Part shown: piece by piece, positions 33,764-42,449 of the stretch
Layout: every line of letters starts with the position of its first letter
How positions within the stretch are numbered: the stretch's first letter is position 1
DNA from: Coprococcus sp.
Lineage (GTDB): Bacteria > Bacillota > Clostridia > Lachnospirales > Lachnospiraceae
Length of the DNA: 64,000 nt
Direction: 5' to 3'
NCBI GenBank assembly: GCA_022793995.1
Contig: JAAWDY010000011.1
Span: 237,596 to 301,595, forward strand
Notes under the pieces: model-generated
What the model was told of the DNA's origin: nothing
Seen by the model: only the letters and a program-made list of their open reading frames with translations
The model's database searches: none
Program-made: the position numbers and the translations under genes

Positions 33764-34420
33764 TCATCGGCATAATTTTACAATCTGCTCCACAACTTCC
33801 TCAATCGTCATGTCAGAACTGTCAATCAGCACCGCATCCTCCGCTTTCTTAAGGGGCGCCGTCTTTCTCGTCATATCCCGTTCATCCCTCTCGCGTATCG
33901 CTTCCTCGATCTCTTCAAGACTGCATGAGGTCCCTTTTGCCGTCAGTTCATCATAACGCCGCTTTGCCCGGCACATAACGCTTGCGGTCAAGTAGACCTT
34001 TACATCCGCGTTAGGCAAAATGTTGGTGCCGATGTCCCTGCCGTCCATAACAACATCCTTTTCTTTGGCAAGGCTTTTCTGCAGTTCCAAAAGCTTTGCC
34101 CGTACTTCCGGGATCGGCGAACTCATGGATGCCATCTGCCCCACGGCTTCCTCACGTATCTGGGAAGTGATATTCTCCTTGTTTAAATATACCTGCTGAA
34201 CGCCGTCCTCATAACAGATGCCTACCTGGGCGTCCTTGACCGCTTCTATGATCTTCTCTGTCTCCTGGGGCTTTATCCCTCTTCGCAGGAAATGAACCGC
34301 AAGAGCCCGGTACATCGCCCCAGTATCGACATAAATATATCCTTTTTCTTTTGCCAGTAGTTTTGCAATCGTACTTTTCCCCGCTCCGGCGGGTCCGTCT
34401 ATCGCCACATTATATCCCAT
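33764..34420 (-). CDS. cmk: Cytidylate kinase
   Basis: A 218-aa P-loop kinase that phosphorylates CMP and dCMP. Seen are the P-loop IDGPAGAGKST at the N-terminus, YVDTGAMYRALA, VVMDGRDIGTNILPNADVKVYLTAS and a C-terminal ERDERDMTR region. The ATG at 34420 is preceded by GGAGGAG. The upstream start in the ORF track would add 14 unrelated residues. It lies 55 bp behind the flavoprotein gene on the same strand, a common clostridial neighbourhood. Confidence 0.96.
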   Translation of the reverse strand: MGYNVAIDGPAGAGKSTIAKLLAKEKGYIYVDTGAMYRALAVHFLRRGIKPQETEKIIEAVKDAQVGICYEDGVQQVYLNKENITSQIREEAVGQMASMSSPIPEVRAKLLELQKSLAKEKDVVMDGRDIGTNILPNADVKVYLTASVMCRAKRRYDELTAKGTSCSLEEIEEAIRERDERDMTRKTAPLKKAEDAVLIDSSDMTIEEVVEQIVKLCR

Positions 34421-34475
34421 ATGATTCTCCTCCTTCAGTCCCGCGGCATCCTTTGTGCCCATCGTCCGCTATGTT

Positions 34476-35708
34476 CTACCATATACCGCTTCCTGCAGCA
34501 TGTCCAGTGGACCACGCGACCTGCAGGTTAAAGCCTCCCGTCAACGCGTCCACATCCAGCACTTCCCCGGCGAAATAAAGTCCCTTCACTTTTTTGGACT
34601 CCATGGTGGAAGGGTTGATCTCTGATGTACGGACGCCGCCTCTAGTCACGACCGCCTCGTCATAATCCCGCAGCCCTGTGATTGTCATCCGTATATTTTT
34701 GATGAGCGAGGCAAATCCAAGCCGTTCCTCCCTGGAAACAGTATTTACTTTCTTGTCCGGATCGATTTTACTTTTCTTTATCATCACCGGAATGAATTTG
34801 GATGGGAACAGATCCGACAGTGCATTTTTAAACTGCTTATTGTGCTTTGTCTCAAATTCCCGCAAAAGCCTGGCGTCAAGTTGTTCATGGGAAAGCGCAG
34901 GCTTCAAGTCAATGGCAAGCACAAGCTCCTTCCCTTTATGGAGATAGTTTCCCACATATGCGCTGGCGCTGAGCATTAAAGGTCCGCTGACTCCAAAATG
35001 GGTGAACAACATTTCACCAAAACCCTCATACAGCATCTTATCCCCATCATAAATGGAGGCGCGTACATTCCGCAAGGACAGCCCCATCAGATCCGACACA
35101 AAGGCATCCTTTATTTCCAGTGGAACCAAGGATGGGGAACACTCTGTCAACGTATGCCCCAAAGCCTTCGCAAAACGGTATCCGTCTCCCGTTGAACCGG
35201 TAGAAGGGTACGACAATCCTCCGGTCGCCACAATGCAGGCATCGCCTCGTATACGCTTTCCATCCGCCAGTTCGAGGAATGAAAAATATCCCTCCTCTGC
35301 CCCCACACGTTTCACCCGGCTTCGCAAATGCACGTGAACGCCAGCGCTCTTCATCTCCTTCTCCAGTGTTCGGATCACATCCGAAGAATGATCTGACACA
35401 GGGAATACTCTCTGCCCCCGTTCCGTCTTAAGCGCAAGGCCCGCGGACTGAAAAAATTCCATCACGTCCTGGTTGCCAAAGCTATAAAAACTACCGTACA
35501 TAAATTTGGGGTTAGAAATGACGTTTTCAAAAAAAACATCTGTATCGCAGGCATTTGTCAGGTTACATCTCCCTTTACCGGTGATATAAAGTTTCTTTCC
35601 CAGTTTTTCGTTCTTTTCATATAAATGTACTTCATTTCCGTTCTTTGCCGCAAAGACGGAAGCGAACATGCCCGCGGCGCCGCCGCCTGCGATCAATACT
35701 TTACTCAT
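34476..35708 (-). CDS. HI0933/YhiN-family flavoprotein (NAD(P)/FAD-dependent oxidoreductase)
   Basis: A 410-aa flavoprotein. The dinucleotide-binding GGGAAGMFASVFAAKNG motif is at residues 8-24, and the family motif LYITGKGRCNLTNACD follows near residue 40. Also seen is CIVATGGLSYPSTGSTGDGYRFAKALGH. The C-terminal signature VTRGGVRTSEINPSTMESKKVKGLYFAGEVLDVDALTGGFNLQ closes the FAD site. The physiological substrate of this family is not established. It sits between the RpiR regulator and cmk on one strand with short gaps. Confidence 0.92.
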   Translation of the reverse strand: MSKVLIAGGGAAGMFASVFAAKNGNEVHLYEKNEKLGKKLYITGKGRCNLTNACDTDVFFENVISNPKFMYGSFYSFGNQDVMEFFQSAGLALKTERGQRVFPVSDHSSDVIRTLEKEMKSAGVHVHLRSRVKRVGAEEGYFSFLELADGKRIRGDACIVATGGLSYPSTGSTGDGYRFAKALGHTLTECSPSLVPLEIKDAFVSDLMGLSLRNVRASIYDGDKMLYEGFGEMLFTHFGVSGPLMLSASAYVGNYLHKGKELVLAIDLKPALSHEQLDARLLREFETKHNKQFKNALSDLFPSKFIPVMIKKSKIDPDKKVNTVSREERLGFASLIKNIRMTITGLRDYDEAVVTRGGVRTSEINPSTMESKKVKGLYFAGEVLDVDALTGGFNLQVAWSTGHAAGSGIW

Positions 35709-35729
35709 CGATTCTTCCTTCTTTGCATC

Positions 35730-36653
35730 CTAATCTTTTTCTGCCTCCTCTTCCTGCTTCAGCCGAACCTCATCTTCCACAGGCTCCAGCTCGTCCCGCG
35801 AATATACCTGATACTCGTCCCAAATATCTTCCAGCATCTCCAATGTCTTAATGACTTCATCCTGCTTTTTCATGCAGAGCGCCACCACCAGAGCATTAAT
35901 CACGCTTAAAGGAGCGACGAGAGAATCGACGATCGACGCCATATCGCTTCTTGCAATCAAGTTGCAGGAAGAATAGATCGTCATCGGCGAGTGGATACTG
36001 TCGGTGATCGTGATGACCTTTGCCCTGCGGTTGCTCGCAAACTCCAGCGCCTTTAACGTACGCATGGAGTAACGCGGAAAGCTGATCCCCACAATGACGT
36101 CATTCTCATCGATTCGGATCAACTGTTCAAAGATTTCGCTGGCGCTGTTCGTATGCACGCTAACTACATTATCACAGATCAGATTCAGATAAAAGGCAAG
36201 AAAACTGGCTAGCGGAGCACAACTCCGGATCCCTATAATATAAACCTTCTTGGCCTTCAGTATGGTATCCACCGCAAGCTGGAACGCATGCTCGTCCACA
36301 CTCTCCATCGTCATCTTGATCTTCTCTATATCGGACTGGAGCACCGAACCTAATATCTCTCCCTGGGCGATCCTACCGTAGGTCACTTCCATACGCTGGA
36401 TGGAATTGAGCTTCGTCCGTACCAGTTCGCCCAGCGCTTTCTGAAATTCTGGATATCCTTGATATCCGAGCTGCGTGGCAAAACGCACTACTGTGGATTC
36501 GCTGACCCCCACTGTCTCGCCGAGCTTCGATGCAGTAAAGAATGCTGCTTTGTCATAGTTTTCTCTGATATAATCCGTCAGCTTCTTCTGTCCTTTGCTG
36601 AGTTTCGGATATTTCTGATCCAGCCTTGACAATAACTCGTTTTTTGTCGTCAC
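35730..36653 (-). CDS. MurR/RpiR family transcriptional regulator
   Basis: A 307-aa regulator. The N-terminal HTH (about residues 1-80) has the motif GVSESTVVRFATQLGYQGYPEFQKAL. The SIS sugar-phosphate-binding domain covers about 120-260 (AKKVYIIGIRSCAPLASFLAFYLN, DVIVGISFPRYSM, AKVITITDS). The C-terminus is an acidic, lysine-rich tail. The start is GTG with GAGGAGG upstream. It is 70 bp downstream of the decarboxylase operon, separated by a hairpin. The effector and targets are unknown; no sugar-phosphate gene is adjacent. Confidence 0.92.
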   Translation of the reverse strand: MTTKNELLSRLDQKYPKLSKGQKKLTDYIRENYDKAAFFTASKLGETVGVSESTVVRFATQLGYQGYPEFQKALGELVRTKLNSIQRMEVTYGRIAQGEILGSVLQSDIEKIKMTMESVDEHAFQLAVDTILKAKKVYIIGIRSCAPLASFLAFYLNLICDNVVSVHTNSASEIFEQLIRIDENDVIVGISFPRYSMRTLKALEFASNRRAKVITITDSIHSPMTIYSSCNLIARSDMASIVDSLVAPLSVINALVVALCMKKQDEVIKTLEMLEDIWDEYQVYSRDELEPVEDEVRLKQEEEAEKD

Positions 36654-36668
36654 ACTTGCCTCCTCGCG

Positions 36669-36703
36669 AAAAGGGACGGTTCCTTATGAAAAGAACCGTT
36701 CCT
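36669..36703 (-). terminator. Terminator after the decarboxylase operon
   Basis: On the minus strand ACGGTTC pairs with GAACCGT, extended by GG/CC, and is followed by CTTTTC. The T tract is short, so it may be leaky. Confidence 0.6.
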
Positions 36704-36725
36704 TCTCTTTGATCCATCTTCTCTA

Positions 36726-38141
36726 TTATACCGGATAACTTCCGTTTTCCGTATCTGCGATCGTCGTGTCGACCTTCTTCTGCTGTGCGTCGCGATATTT
36801 GAAGAAATCGGTCGCAACCTGTGGGAAAAGCGCATAGCTGAGGACATCCTCATCCTGTTGTTTGTACTGCGCCATCTCACTCTCTAAAGTCTCCAGTTCA
36901 TCCGGAATCAGGTCTGCCGGACGGCAGGTGATAACCTCCGCATTCTCACCGAGGACTTTCTTCTTAACCTCTACATTGAACGGTTTCACAGTAGCGCCGT
37001 ATTTTCCGCTGAGTACGTCCTTCGTTTCCTTGGTTGCCATCTTGTAGCGCTCGCCCATGATGACGTTAAACACTGCCTGCGTTCCTACAATCTGTGATGA
37101 CGGTGTAACGAGAGGCGGCTCTCCTAAATCTTTCCGCACCCGCGGAACTTCCTCCAGCACGTCGTAGAACTTATCTTCCGCACCCTGTTCTTTCAACTGG
37201 CTTGTAAGGTTGGAAAGCATACCGCCCGGAACCTGATAGAGAAGCGTCTTAATATTGACGCCCAGATTCTTCGGATTCAGAAGTCCGCTGTCCAACGCTT
37301 CATCACGAATCGGACGGAAATAATCCGCGATCTCTGCGAGCAAGTTCTGGTCAAAACCGGTATCGTACGGGGTTCCACGGAACGTCTCCACCATAACCTC
37401 TGTCGCCGGCTGGGATGTACCAAGAGCAAACGGAGACATAGCCGTATCAATAATATCCACACCTGCCTCTACTGCTTTCAGATAGGTCATGGACGCCACG
37501 CCGGAAGTATAGTGCGTATGAAGCTGAATCGGAAGGTCTACGGCTTCTTTCAGTGCTCCTACCAGCTCGGTTGCCTTATAAGGAAGCAGAAGTCCCGCCA
37601 TATCTTTGATACAGATGGAATTCGCTCCCATATCCTGGATCCTCTTGGCGATCTCTACCCAGTATTCCAGCGTATAGGCGTCTCCCAGCGTATAAGAAAG
37701 CGCCACCTGAGCCTCGCCTTTTTCCTTATTCGCAGCGCTTACCGCTGTCTGAAGGTTCCGAAGATCGTTCAGACAGTCAAAAATACGGATGATATCAATT
37801 CCGTTCGCCACAGATTTCTGGACGAAATATTCTACAACATCGTCCGCATATGGCCGATATCCCAAAATATTCTGACCGCGGAACAACATCTGAAGCTTTG
37901 TATTCTTAAAGCCATCGCGGAATTTGCGGAGCCTTTCCCATGGGTCTTCCTTAAGGAAACGAAGGGATGCGTCGAACGTCGCGCCGCCCCAACATTCCAC
38001 AGCGTGATACCCCACCTTATCCATCTTATCTATGATCGGAAGCATCTGCTCCGTCGTCATACGGGTCGCGATTAGGGACTGATGCGCGTCACGCAGAATT
38101 GTCTCCATGATTTTAATCGGTTTCTTTTCAATCTCTGCCAT
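36726..38141 (-). CDS. oadA: Oxaloacetate decarboxylase alpha / transcarboxylase 5S-type subunit (OadA)
   Basis: A 471-aa carboxyltransferase without its own biotin domain. The HMGL-like TIM barrel opens ETILRDAHQSLIATRM and shows VECWGGATFDASLRFL, SICIKDMAGLL and LHTHYTSGVASM (metal ligands). The PYC_OADA domain follows to about residue 430. It moves CO2 from oxaloacetate to biotin on the separate carrier encoded in the same operon. The ATG at 38141 has GGAGG upstream, inside the coding region of the longer ORF-track version. It is the last gene of the operon, downstream of the beta subunit. Confidence 0.93.
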   Translation of the reverse strand: MAEIEKKPIKIMETILRDAHQSLIATRMTTEQMLPIIDKMDKVGYHAVECWGGATFDASLRFLKEDPWERLRKFRDGFKNTKLQMLFRGQNILGYRPYADDVVEYFVQKSVANGIDIIRIFDCLNDLRNLQTAVSAANKEKGEAQVALSYTLGDAYTLEYWVEIAKRIQDMGANSICIKDMAGLLLPYKATELVGALKEAVDLPIQLHTHYTSGVASMTYLKAVEAGVDIIDTAMSPFALGTSQPATEVMVETFRGTPYDTGFDQNLLAEIADYFRPIRDEALDSGLLNPKNLGVNIKTLLYQVPGGMLSNLTSQLKEQGAEDKFYDVLEEVPRVRKDLGEPPLVTPSSQIVGTQAVFNVIMGERYKMATKETKDVLSGKYGATVKPFNVEVKKKVLGENAEVITCRPADLIPDELETLESEMAQYKQQDEDVLSYALFPQVATDFFKYRDAQQKKVDTTIADTENGSYPV

Positions 38142-38183
38142 TCTTTCTTCCTCCATATCTATTATCCATTCCGTTCACTGTCA

Positions 38184-39335
38184 CTACATCACGCCAAAAA
38201 TTGCCATAAATGTTCCGGCCGCCACTGCAGTACCAATAACGCCTGCAACGTTCGGTCCCATCGCATGCATCAAAAGGAAATTGGTTGGATCCGCCTCCGC
38301 CCCGACTTTCTGTGAAACACGCGCCGCCATCGGAACCGCGGACACTCCAGCAGAACCAATCAGAGGATTCACCTTTCCATGGGTCGCCTTACACATGATC
38401 TTACCGAAAACAACGCCTGCCGCTGTACCGAATGCAAATGCGATCAGACCCAGGGCAACGATCTTTAACGTATCCCAATTCAAGAATGCCTCGGCGCTGG
38501 TCGTGGCGCCGACAGAAGTTCCCAGCAAAATTACTACAATATACATCATGGCGTTAGAAGCCGTATCCGACAACTGGCGCACTACGCCTGACTCCTTAAA
38601 CAGATTGCCCAGCATCAGCATACCGACGAGCGGTGCGGTCGTCGGCAGAATCATACATACCACGATCGTGACAATGATCGGGAAGAGGATCTTCTCCAGC
38701 TTTGTGACCGGACGGAGCTGCCCCATCTTGATCGCGCGCTCCTTTTTGGTAGTCAGAAGCTTCATGATCGGCGGCTGGATGATCGGAACAAGTGACATAT
38801 AAGAATACGCCGCCACCGCGATCGGTCCCATAAGTGCGGTCTGCTGTAACTTACCTGCAAGGAAGATCGACGTCGGTCCGTCCGCTCCTCCGATAATAGA
38901 GATGGCCGCCGCCGCTTTGTCTGAAAATCCCATCGCCATAGCAAAAAGGTATGCGGCAAAGATACCAAACTGGGCCGCCGCTCCCAGAAGGAAGCTTGCC
39001 GGATTGGCAATCAAAGGCCCAAAGTCCGTCATCGCACCCACCCCCATAAAGATCAGGGACGGCAGGATCGACCATTCGTCCAATTTAAAGAAGTAATATA
39101 AGAGCCCTCCGGTTCCGTTCGCCGCCTCTTCGGCATGGAGCATGATGTCCGGATAAATATTTACCAGGAGCATACCAAAAGCGATCGGAACAAGAAGAAG
39201 CGGCTCAAAGCCATGCTTAATCGCAAGGTAAAGGAAAAAACATGCCACCGCGATCATGATATAATTCCCCCAAGTGAGGTTGAAGAACGCGGTCTGATGC
39301 ACGAGGTTTTCCAGGGTATTTGTTATATATTCCAT
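38184..39335 (-). CDS. oadB: Na+-translocating decarboxylase beta subunit
   Basis: A 383-aa polytopic membrane protein that decarboxylates carboxybiotin and pumps Na+ outwards. Family stretches are FMGVGAMTDFGPLIANPASFLLGAAAQFG, the IIGGADGPTSIFLAGKL region with the conserved Asp, and GSAGVSAVPMAARV near the C-terminus. GGAGG precedes the ATG. It lies between the biotin carrier gene and oadA. Both soluble carboxyltransferases of the operon should feed carboxybiotin to this pump. Confidence 0.96.
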   Translation of the reverse strand: MEYITNTLENLVHQTAFFNLTWGNYIMIAVACFFLYLAIKHGFEPLLLVPIAFGMLLVNIYPDIMLHAEEAANGTGGLLYYFFKLDEWSILPSLIFMGVGAMTDFGPLIANPASFLLGAAAQFGIFAAYLFAMAMGFSDKAAAAISIIGGADGPTSIFLAGKLQQTALMGPIAVAAYSYMSLVPIIQPPIMKLLTTKKERAIKMGQLRPVTKLEKILFPIIVTIVVCMILPTTAPLVGMLMLGNLFKESGVVRQLSDTASNAMMYIVVILLGTSVGATTSAEAFLNWDTLKIVALGLIAFAFGTAAGVVFGKIMCKATHGKVNPLIGSAGVSAVPMAARVSQKVGAEADPTNFLLMHAMGPNVAGVIGTAVAAGTFMAIFGVM

Positions 39336-39371
39336 GTTATGACCTCCTGTTTGTCAAAAGGGTACTGTTTC

Positions 39372-39740
39372 TTAATTTAAAGTAGCCAACACCTGGCCTG
39401 CCTCGATCGCATCTCCCACTGCCACATCAATGCTCACAACAGTTCCATCTTCCGGAGCCACAACAGGAATCTCCATCTTCATCGCTTCCACGATCACTAC
39501 CGTATCCCCTTTTGCCATCTTCTGGCCGACGCTTGCTTCGATCTTAAATACTTTTCCTGCCGCACCGGCCTCTACCTTGATGCTTCCTGCACCGGCAGAT
39601 GCTTTCGACGCCGCCTTAGGAACCGCCTTCGGTACGGATACCGGACGAGCCGCCGAAGCTGCCGTCTGTGCGCCTGCTCCGTTCTCTTCTACTGTTACAT
39701 CGTAAACATTTCCATTCACTGTGATTGTATAATTCTTCAT
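39372..39740 (-). CDS. Biotin carrier protein of the decarboxylase complex
   Basis: A 122-aa biotinyl protein. An N-terminal strand (MKNYTITVNGNVYDVTVEE) and an Ala/Pro/Lys-rich flexible linker lead to the biotinyl domain with VIVEAMKMEIPV, the lysine being the biotinylation site. It carries CO2 between the carboxyltransferase subunits and the membrane beta subunit, as the 1.3S/MmdC-type component. AGGAGG precedes the ATG. It lies between the gamma-like and beta subunit genes. Confidence 0.95.
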   Translation of the reverse strand: MKNYTITVNGNVYDVTVEENGAGAQTAASAARPVSVPKAVPKAASKASAGAGSIKVEAGAAGKVFKIEASVGQKMAKGDTVVIVEAMKMEIPVVAPEDGTVVSIDVAVGDAIEAGQVLATLN

Positions 39741-39765
39741 CTTCCATTTCCTCCTGATTCACTGG

Positions 39766-40545
39766 TTATGCATTCCATTTGTTCGATTTTCTTCTCTTAA
39801 TTGAACGGACCACAAATCCGTCTGCTCCTTCGCCCTCATATGCCGCGATCGCCGCCGCGATGACTGCGATCAGCTCCGCGTCGTCAAGCTCCTCTTCCTG
39901 GACCGGTTCCAAAGCGGCAGACACAGCGGATTCTGCAGCCGGCGTGTTCTTCGGCGTGCTCTTTTCCGGTCTGCTAAACCATGCCGGAACATACTTTAAC
40001 ATTGATATCACAAAACACATGAAAATCAGCATTACAAATACAGTGCCCATTCCCAGCAGTGTATTCATTCCTGCCTTCTCTAGAATCTCCGGAATCGTAT
40101 AATGTGCAGAAACCGTCACTGACTCCAGTTCCAGATCTTCATTAAATTCAAATTCCAGCTTTGCATCCCGGTCTGAAAAATCTGCCTCTGCGGTCACCAC
40201 CACGCCGGTGCTGTCTGCCTCGTACTGATAATCCTCATGGGAAATATACTCGCCGCATTCATCTCTTGACGCTTCCCAGCCTTCCAGAGCGTTGATCAGA
40301 ACAGAAGCTTCCATCTTCACACCGACCTGCGCTTCCATCTGCGCCATCAAGGCTCCCTGGTTCCACTCCGACATTCCGGCGATCTGTTCTCCCGTCACAC
40401 CACCGTTTGCGACAACGGAAAGCATATACTCACAGGTACTCTCAAGATCCGACTCATTATATTTCACAGATTTTACATTGCCGCAGCCGGCGAGGACAAG
40501 CATCAGTACCGGAATCCAAAGTAATAAACTAATTTTTTTCTTCAC
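39766..40545 (-). CDS. OadG-like gamma subunit with N-terminal lipoprotein domain
   Basis: A 259-aa protein. A lipoprotein signal peptide ends in the lipobox LAGC near residue 21. An extracytoplasmic domain of about 140 residues follows, with no recognised motif, then one membrane helix (LGMGTVFVMLIFMCFVISMLKYV), an Ala/Pro/Glu-rich cytoplasmic linker, and the OadG-type basic C-terminus VRSIKRRKSNKW. Ordinary OadG is about 80-120 aa and lacks the external domain. Gamma subunits anchor the carboxyltransferase to the beta subunit. The GTG start has GAGGTGAGG upstream. The external domain's role is unknown. Confidence 0.85.
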   Translation of the reverse strand: MKKKISLLLWIPVLMLVLAGCGNVKSVKYNESDLESTCEYMLSVVANGGVTGEQIAGMSEWNQGALMAQMEAQVGVKMEASVLINALEGWEASRDECGEYISHEDYQYEADSTGVVVTAEADFSDRDAKLEFEFNEDLELESVTVSAHYTIPEILEKAGMNTLLGMGTVFVMLIFMCFVISMLKYVPAWFSRPEKSTPKNTPAAESAVSAALEPVQEEELDDAELIAVIAAAIAAYEGEGADGFVVRSIKRRKSNKWNA

Positions 40546-40559
40546 TTTGCCTCACCTCG

Positions 40560-41996
40560 CTAAACTGTTCCATGTTTTTTTGACGGACGCTCTTCCCTCT
40601 TAGTAAATAACATCTCAAATGCTCCAATGATATATTTTCTTGTCTCAGCCGGCCGGATGATCGTGTCCACATATCCTCTTCTAGCCGCGGAAAGCGGGCT
40701 GGACTGCAGCTCTCTGTACTCGGCCGCTTTTTTCTTCTGGGTAGCCGCGTCTGCGTCTGCATACATGATCTTCGCCGCCATATCGGAATCCATCATCCCG
40801 ATCTCTGCATCCGGCCATGCATAGACCATATCCGCTCCGATAGATTTGCTGTTCATAGCAATATAAGCGCTCCCGTACGCCTGTCCTGTGATAACATTGA
40901 CCTTCGGTACGGTCGCCTCCGCAAAAGCACAGGTAAGCGCCGCCATCGCCTTTGCCAGCGTCTTCTCTGAACATTTGGAAGCTTTCAGGCCTCCTACGTT
41001 CGTCAGGGTCAGGACCGGAATCCCGAAAGAATCACAGAATCTCACGAACTCCGCCGCCTTCCTGCAGCCGCGTGCTGAAAGGGAACCGTCAAACTCTTCC
41101 TGAACACCCCCGTCTTCTGCATACACTTTGGAACGATTTGCCACAGCTCCCACCGTCAAACCGTTTAGACGGATAAATCCGGTCACCATGTCTTTTGCAT
41201 ATTCACTCTTTGTCTCAAAAAATATATGATTATCGGAAAGCATCCCCAAAACAATGGAGGAATCCTCAGCCGCATTCTCGATATCACTGCAGATTCGGTT
41301 CAGGTCATCCGTACATTCCTCGTATGCTGTATTATCTTCATTATTCGCCGGAAGAATGCATACCAAGTCGCGAATCTTATCCAGAATCTCTTCCTCCGTA
41401 CCTACCGCGTCTACCAGGCCGGACTCGTGGCTCTGGAACTTGGCGCACGCCGTATCGCACTTCTTCACGTCGTTCCCCAAAATGGCGTTCGGAGAATTGA
41501 CAAACAATCTGCTCTTTGTCTCCATAAAAGTAAAATCATTGAGCGCCGCCATCGTTGCAAGTCCGCCTCCGCAGTTTCCAAAGATTGCCGCGATCTGCGG
41601 GATCACACCGGACGCCATGGACTGCTTGTAATAAAGGTTTCCCAAAGCGCTAAGCGCATCCGTCGCTTCCTGGAGACGCAGCCCTGCACAGTCGATCAGT
41701 CCAATGACCGGAGCCCCCATCTTCAGCGCCATGTCATAAATATTCGCGATCTTTTTCGCGTGCATCTCGCCGACCGCTCCCTTTAAGACCGCTGCATCCT
41801 GGCTGTACACATAGACAAGGTTGCCATCAATCACCCCATAACCAGTGATAACACCGTCGGCCGGAGTCTCCTTCTCCTGCATGTTGAAATCTGTAGTTCT
41901 TGCCGTTACCGCGCCGCCGATTTCAACAAAGCTCCCCGAATCAAGCAAAGTGGCTATTCTCATGCCTGCCGGGTTTGATCTTGTTGTGTTGCTCAT
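40560..41996 (-). CDS. mmdA: CoA-type carboxyltransferase subunit (MmdA/12S-like)
   Basis: A 478-aa crotonase-fold carboxyltransferase with the two halves of the acyl-CoA carboxyltransferase family: TPADGVITGYGVIDG and GAPVIGLIDCAGLRLQE in the first, and GIPVLTLTNVGGLKASK with TGQAYGSAYIAMNSKSIGAD in the second. It transfers CO2 from an acyl-CoA such as methylmalonyl-CoA to biotin, or the reverse. The ATG at 41996 has GGAGGGTG upstream. It is somewhat shorter than typical MmdA (about 510 aa) and its substrate cannot be fixed by eye; malonyl- or glutaconyl-CoA are alternatives. It is the first gene of the five-gene operon. Confidence 0.88.
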   Translation of the reverse strand: MSNTTRSNPAGMRIATLLDSGSFVEIGGAVTARTTDFNMQEKETPADGVITGYGVIDGNLVYVYSQDAAVLKGAVGEMHAKKIANIYDMALKMGAPVIGLIDCAGLRLQEATDALSALGNLYYKQSMASGVIPQIAAIFGNCGGGLATMAALNDFTFMETKSRLFVNSPNAILGNDVKKCDTACAKFQSHESGLVDAVGTEEEILDKIRDLVCILPANNEDNTAYEECTDDLNRICSDIENAAEDSSIVLGMLSDNHIFFETKSEYAKDMVTGFIRLNGLTVGAVANRSKVYAEDGGVQEEFDGSLSARGCRKAAEFVRFCDSFGIPVLTLTNVGGLKASKCSEKTLAKAMAALTCAFAEATVPKVNVITGQAYGSAYIAMNSKSIGADMVYAWPDAEIGMMDSDMAAKIMYADADAATQKKKAAEYRELQSSPLSAARRGYVDTIIRPAETRKYIIGAFEMLFTKREERPSKKHGTV

Positions 41997-42055
41997 AAAA
42001 GTCACCCTCCGTTTTTCTATAAATTAAATGGTAAACCAAATTTCTGCCGAGTATA

Positions 42056-42084
42056 ATTATAATCGCTTTTCAGGAAATCTGCAA
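42056..42084 (-). promoter_or_regulatory. Promoter of the decarboxylase operon
   Basis: The minus strand reads TTGCAG, 17 nt, TATAAT, 60 bp from the mmdA ATG. Confidence 0.82.
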
Positions 42085-42192
42085 CCATTTTTGCCATTAT
42101 TTTGTTAATATTTTCACATCAAGTTCAGCCGGACCGCTGAATGTCAGTTCTTCATAAGTATTCATTCAACCACTCTATTTTCTTGTGGGCAT

Positions 42193-42363
42193 AAAAAAAG
42201 CCGCCAGTAAGCGGCAGATGTGGAGGTATTTGTGAATAGCGCCCTGATTGGCGGCTATTCACCCTTCTCCCCTCCGGTTTGATATTCAGATATGCCACCC
42301 TGTAGAAATGCATGTTAGAATTTGAGAACTTCCTGCCTTTTCATTAGGACAAGGCTGTTTGTG
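42193..42363 (-). ncRNA. Candidate small structured RNA, about 170 nt
   Basis: On the minus strand a TATAAT box (42370-42375) is followed by about 170 nt rich in pairing. GCCTT/AAGGC comes first, then a GGAGG...CCTCC stem enclosing a strong GTGAATAG/CTATTCAC hairpin, and finally a terminator GCCGC/GCGGC with a run of seven T residues. No open reading frame with a ribosome-binding site is evident, and mmdA downstream has its own promoter. I do not recognise the family. It could also be the leader or tail of a neighbouring transcript. Confidence 0.55.
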
Positions 42364-42449
42364 ATCTTTATTATAACATGCATTTCACAGCATTGTGATA
42401 TCGTTTTTCGTCGAAATTTATCTTTTTTTATCGAATAAGAACTGCGCCT

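Noticed and set aside
42193-42363. Leucine T-box or known riboswitch near leuA
   Set aside because: It lies downstream of leuA on the same strand and lacks the conserved T-box sequence and other riboswitch hallmarks I could recall.
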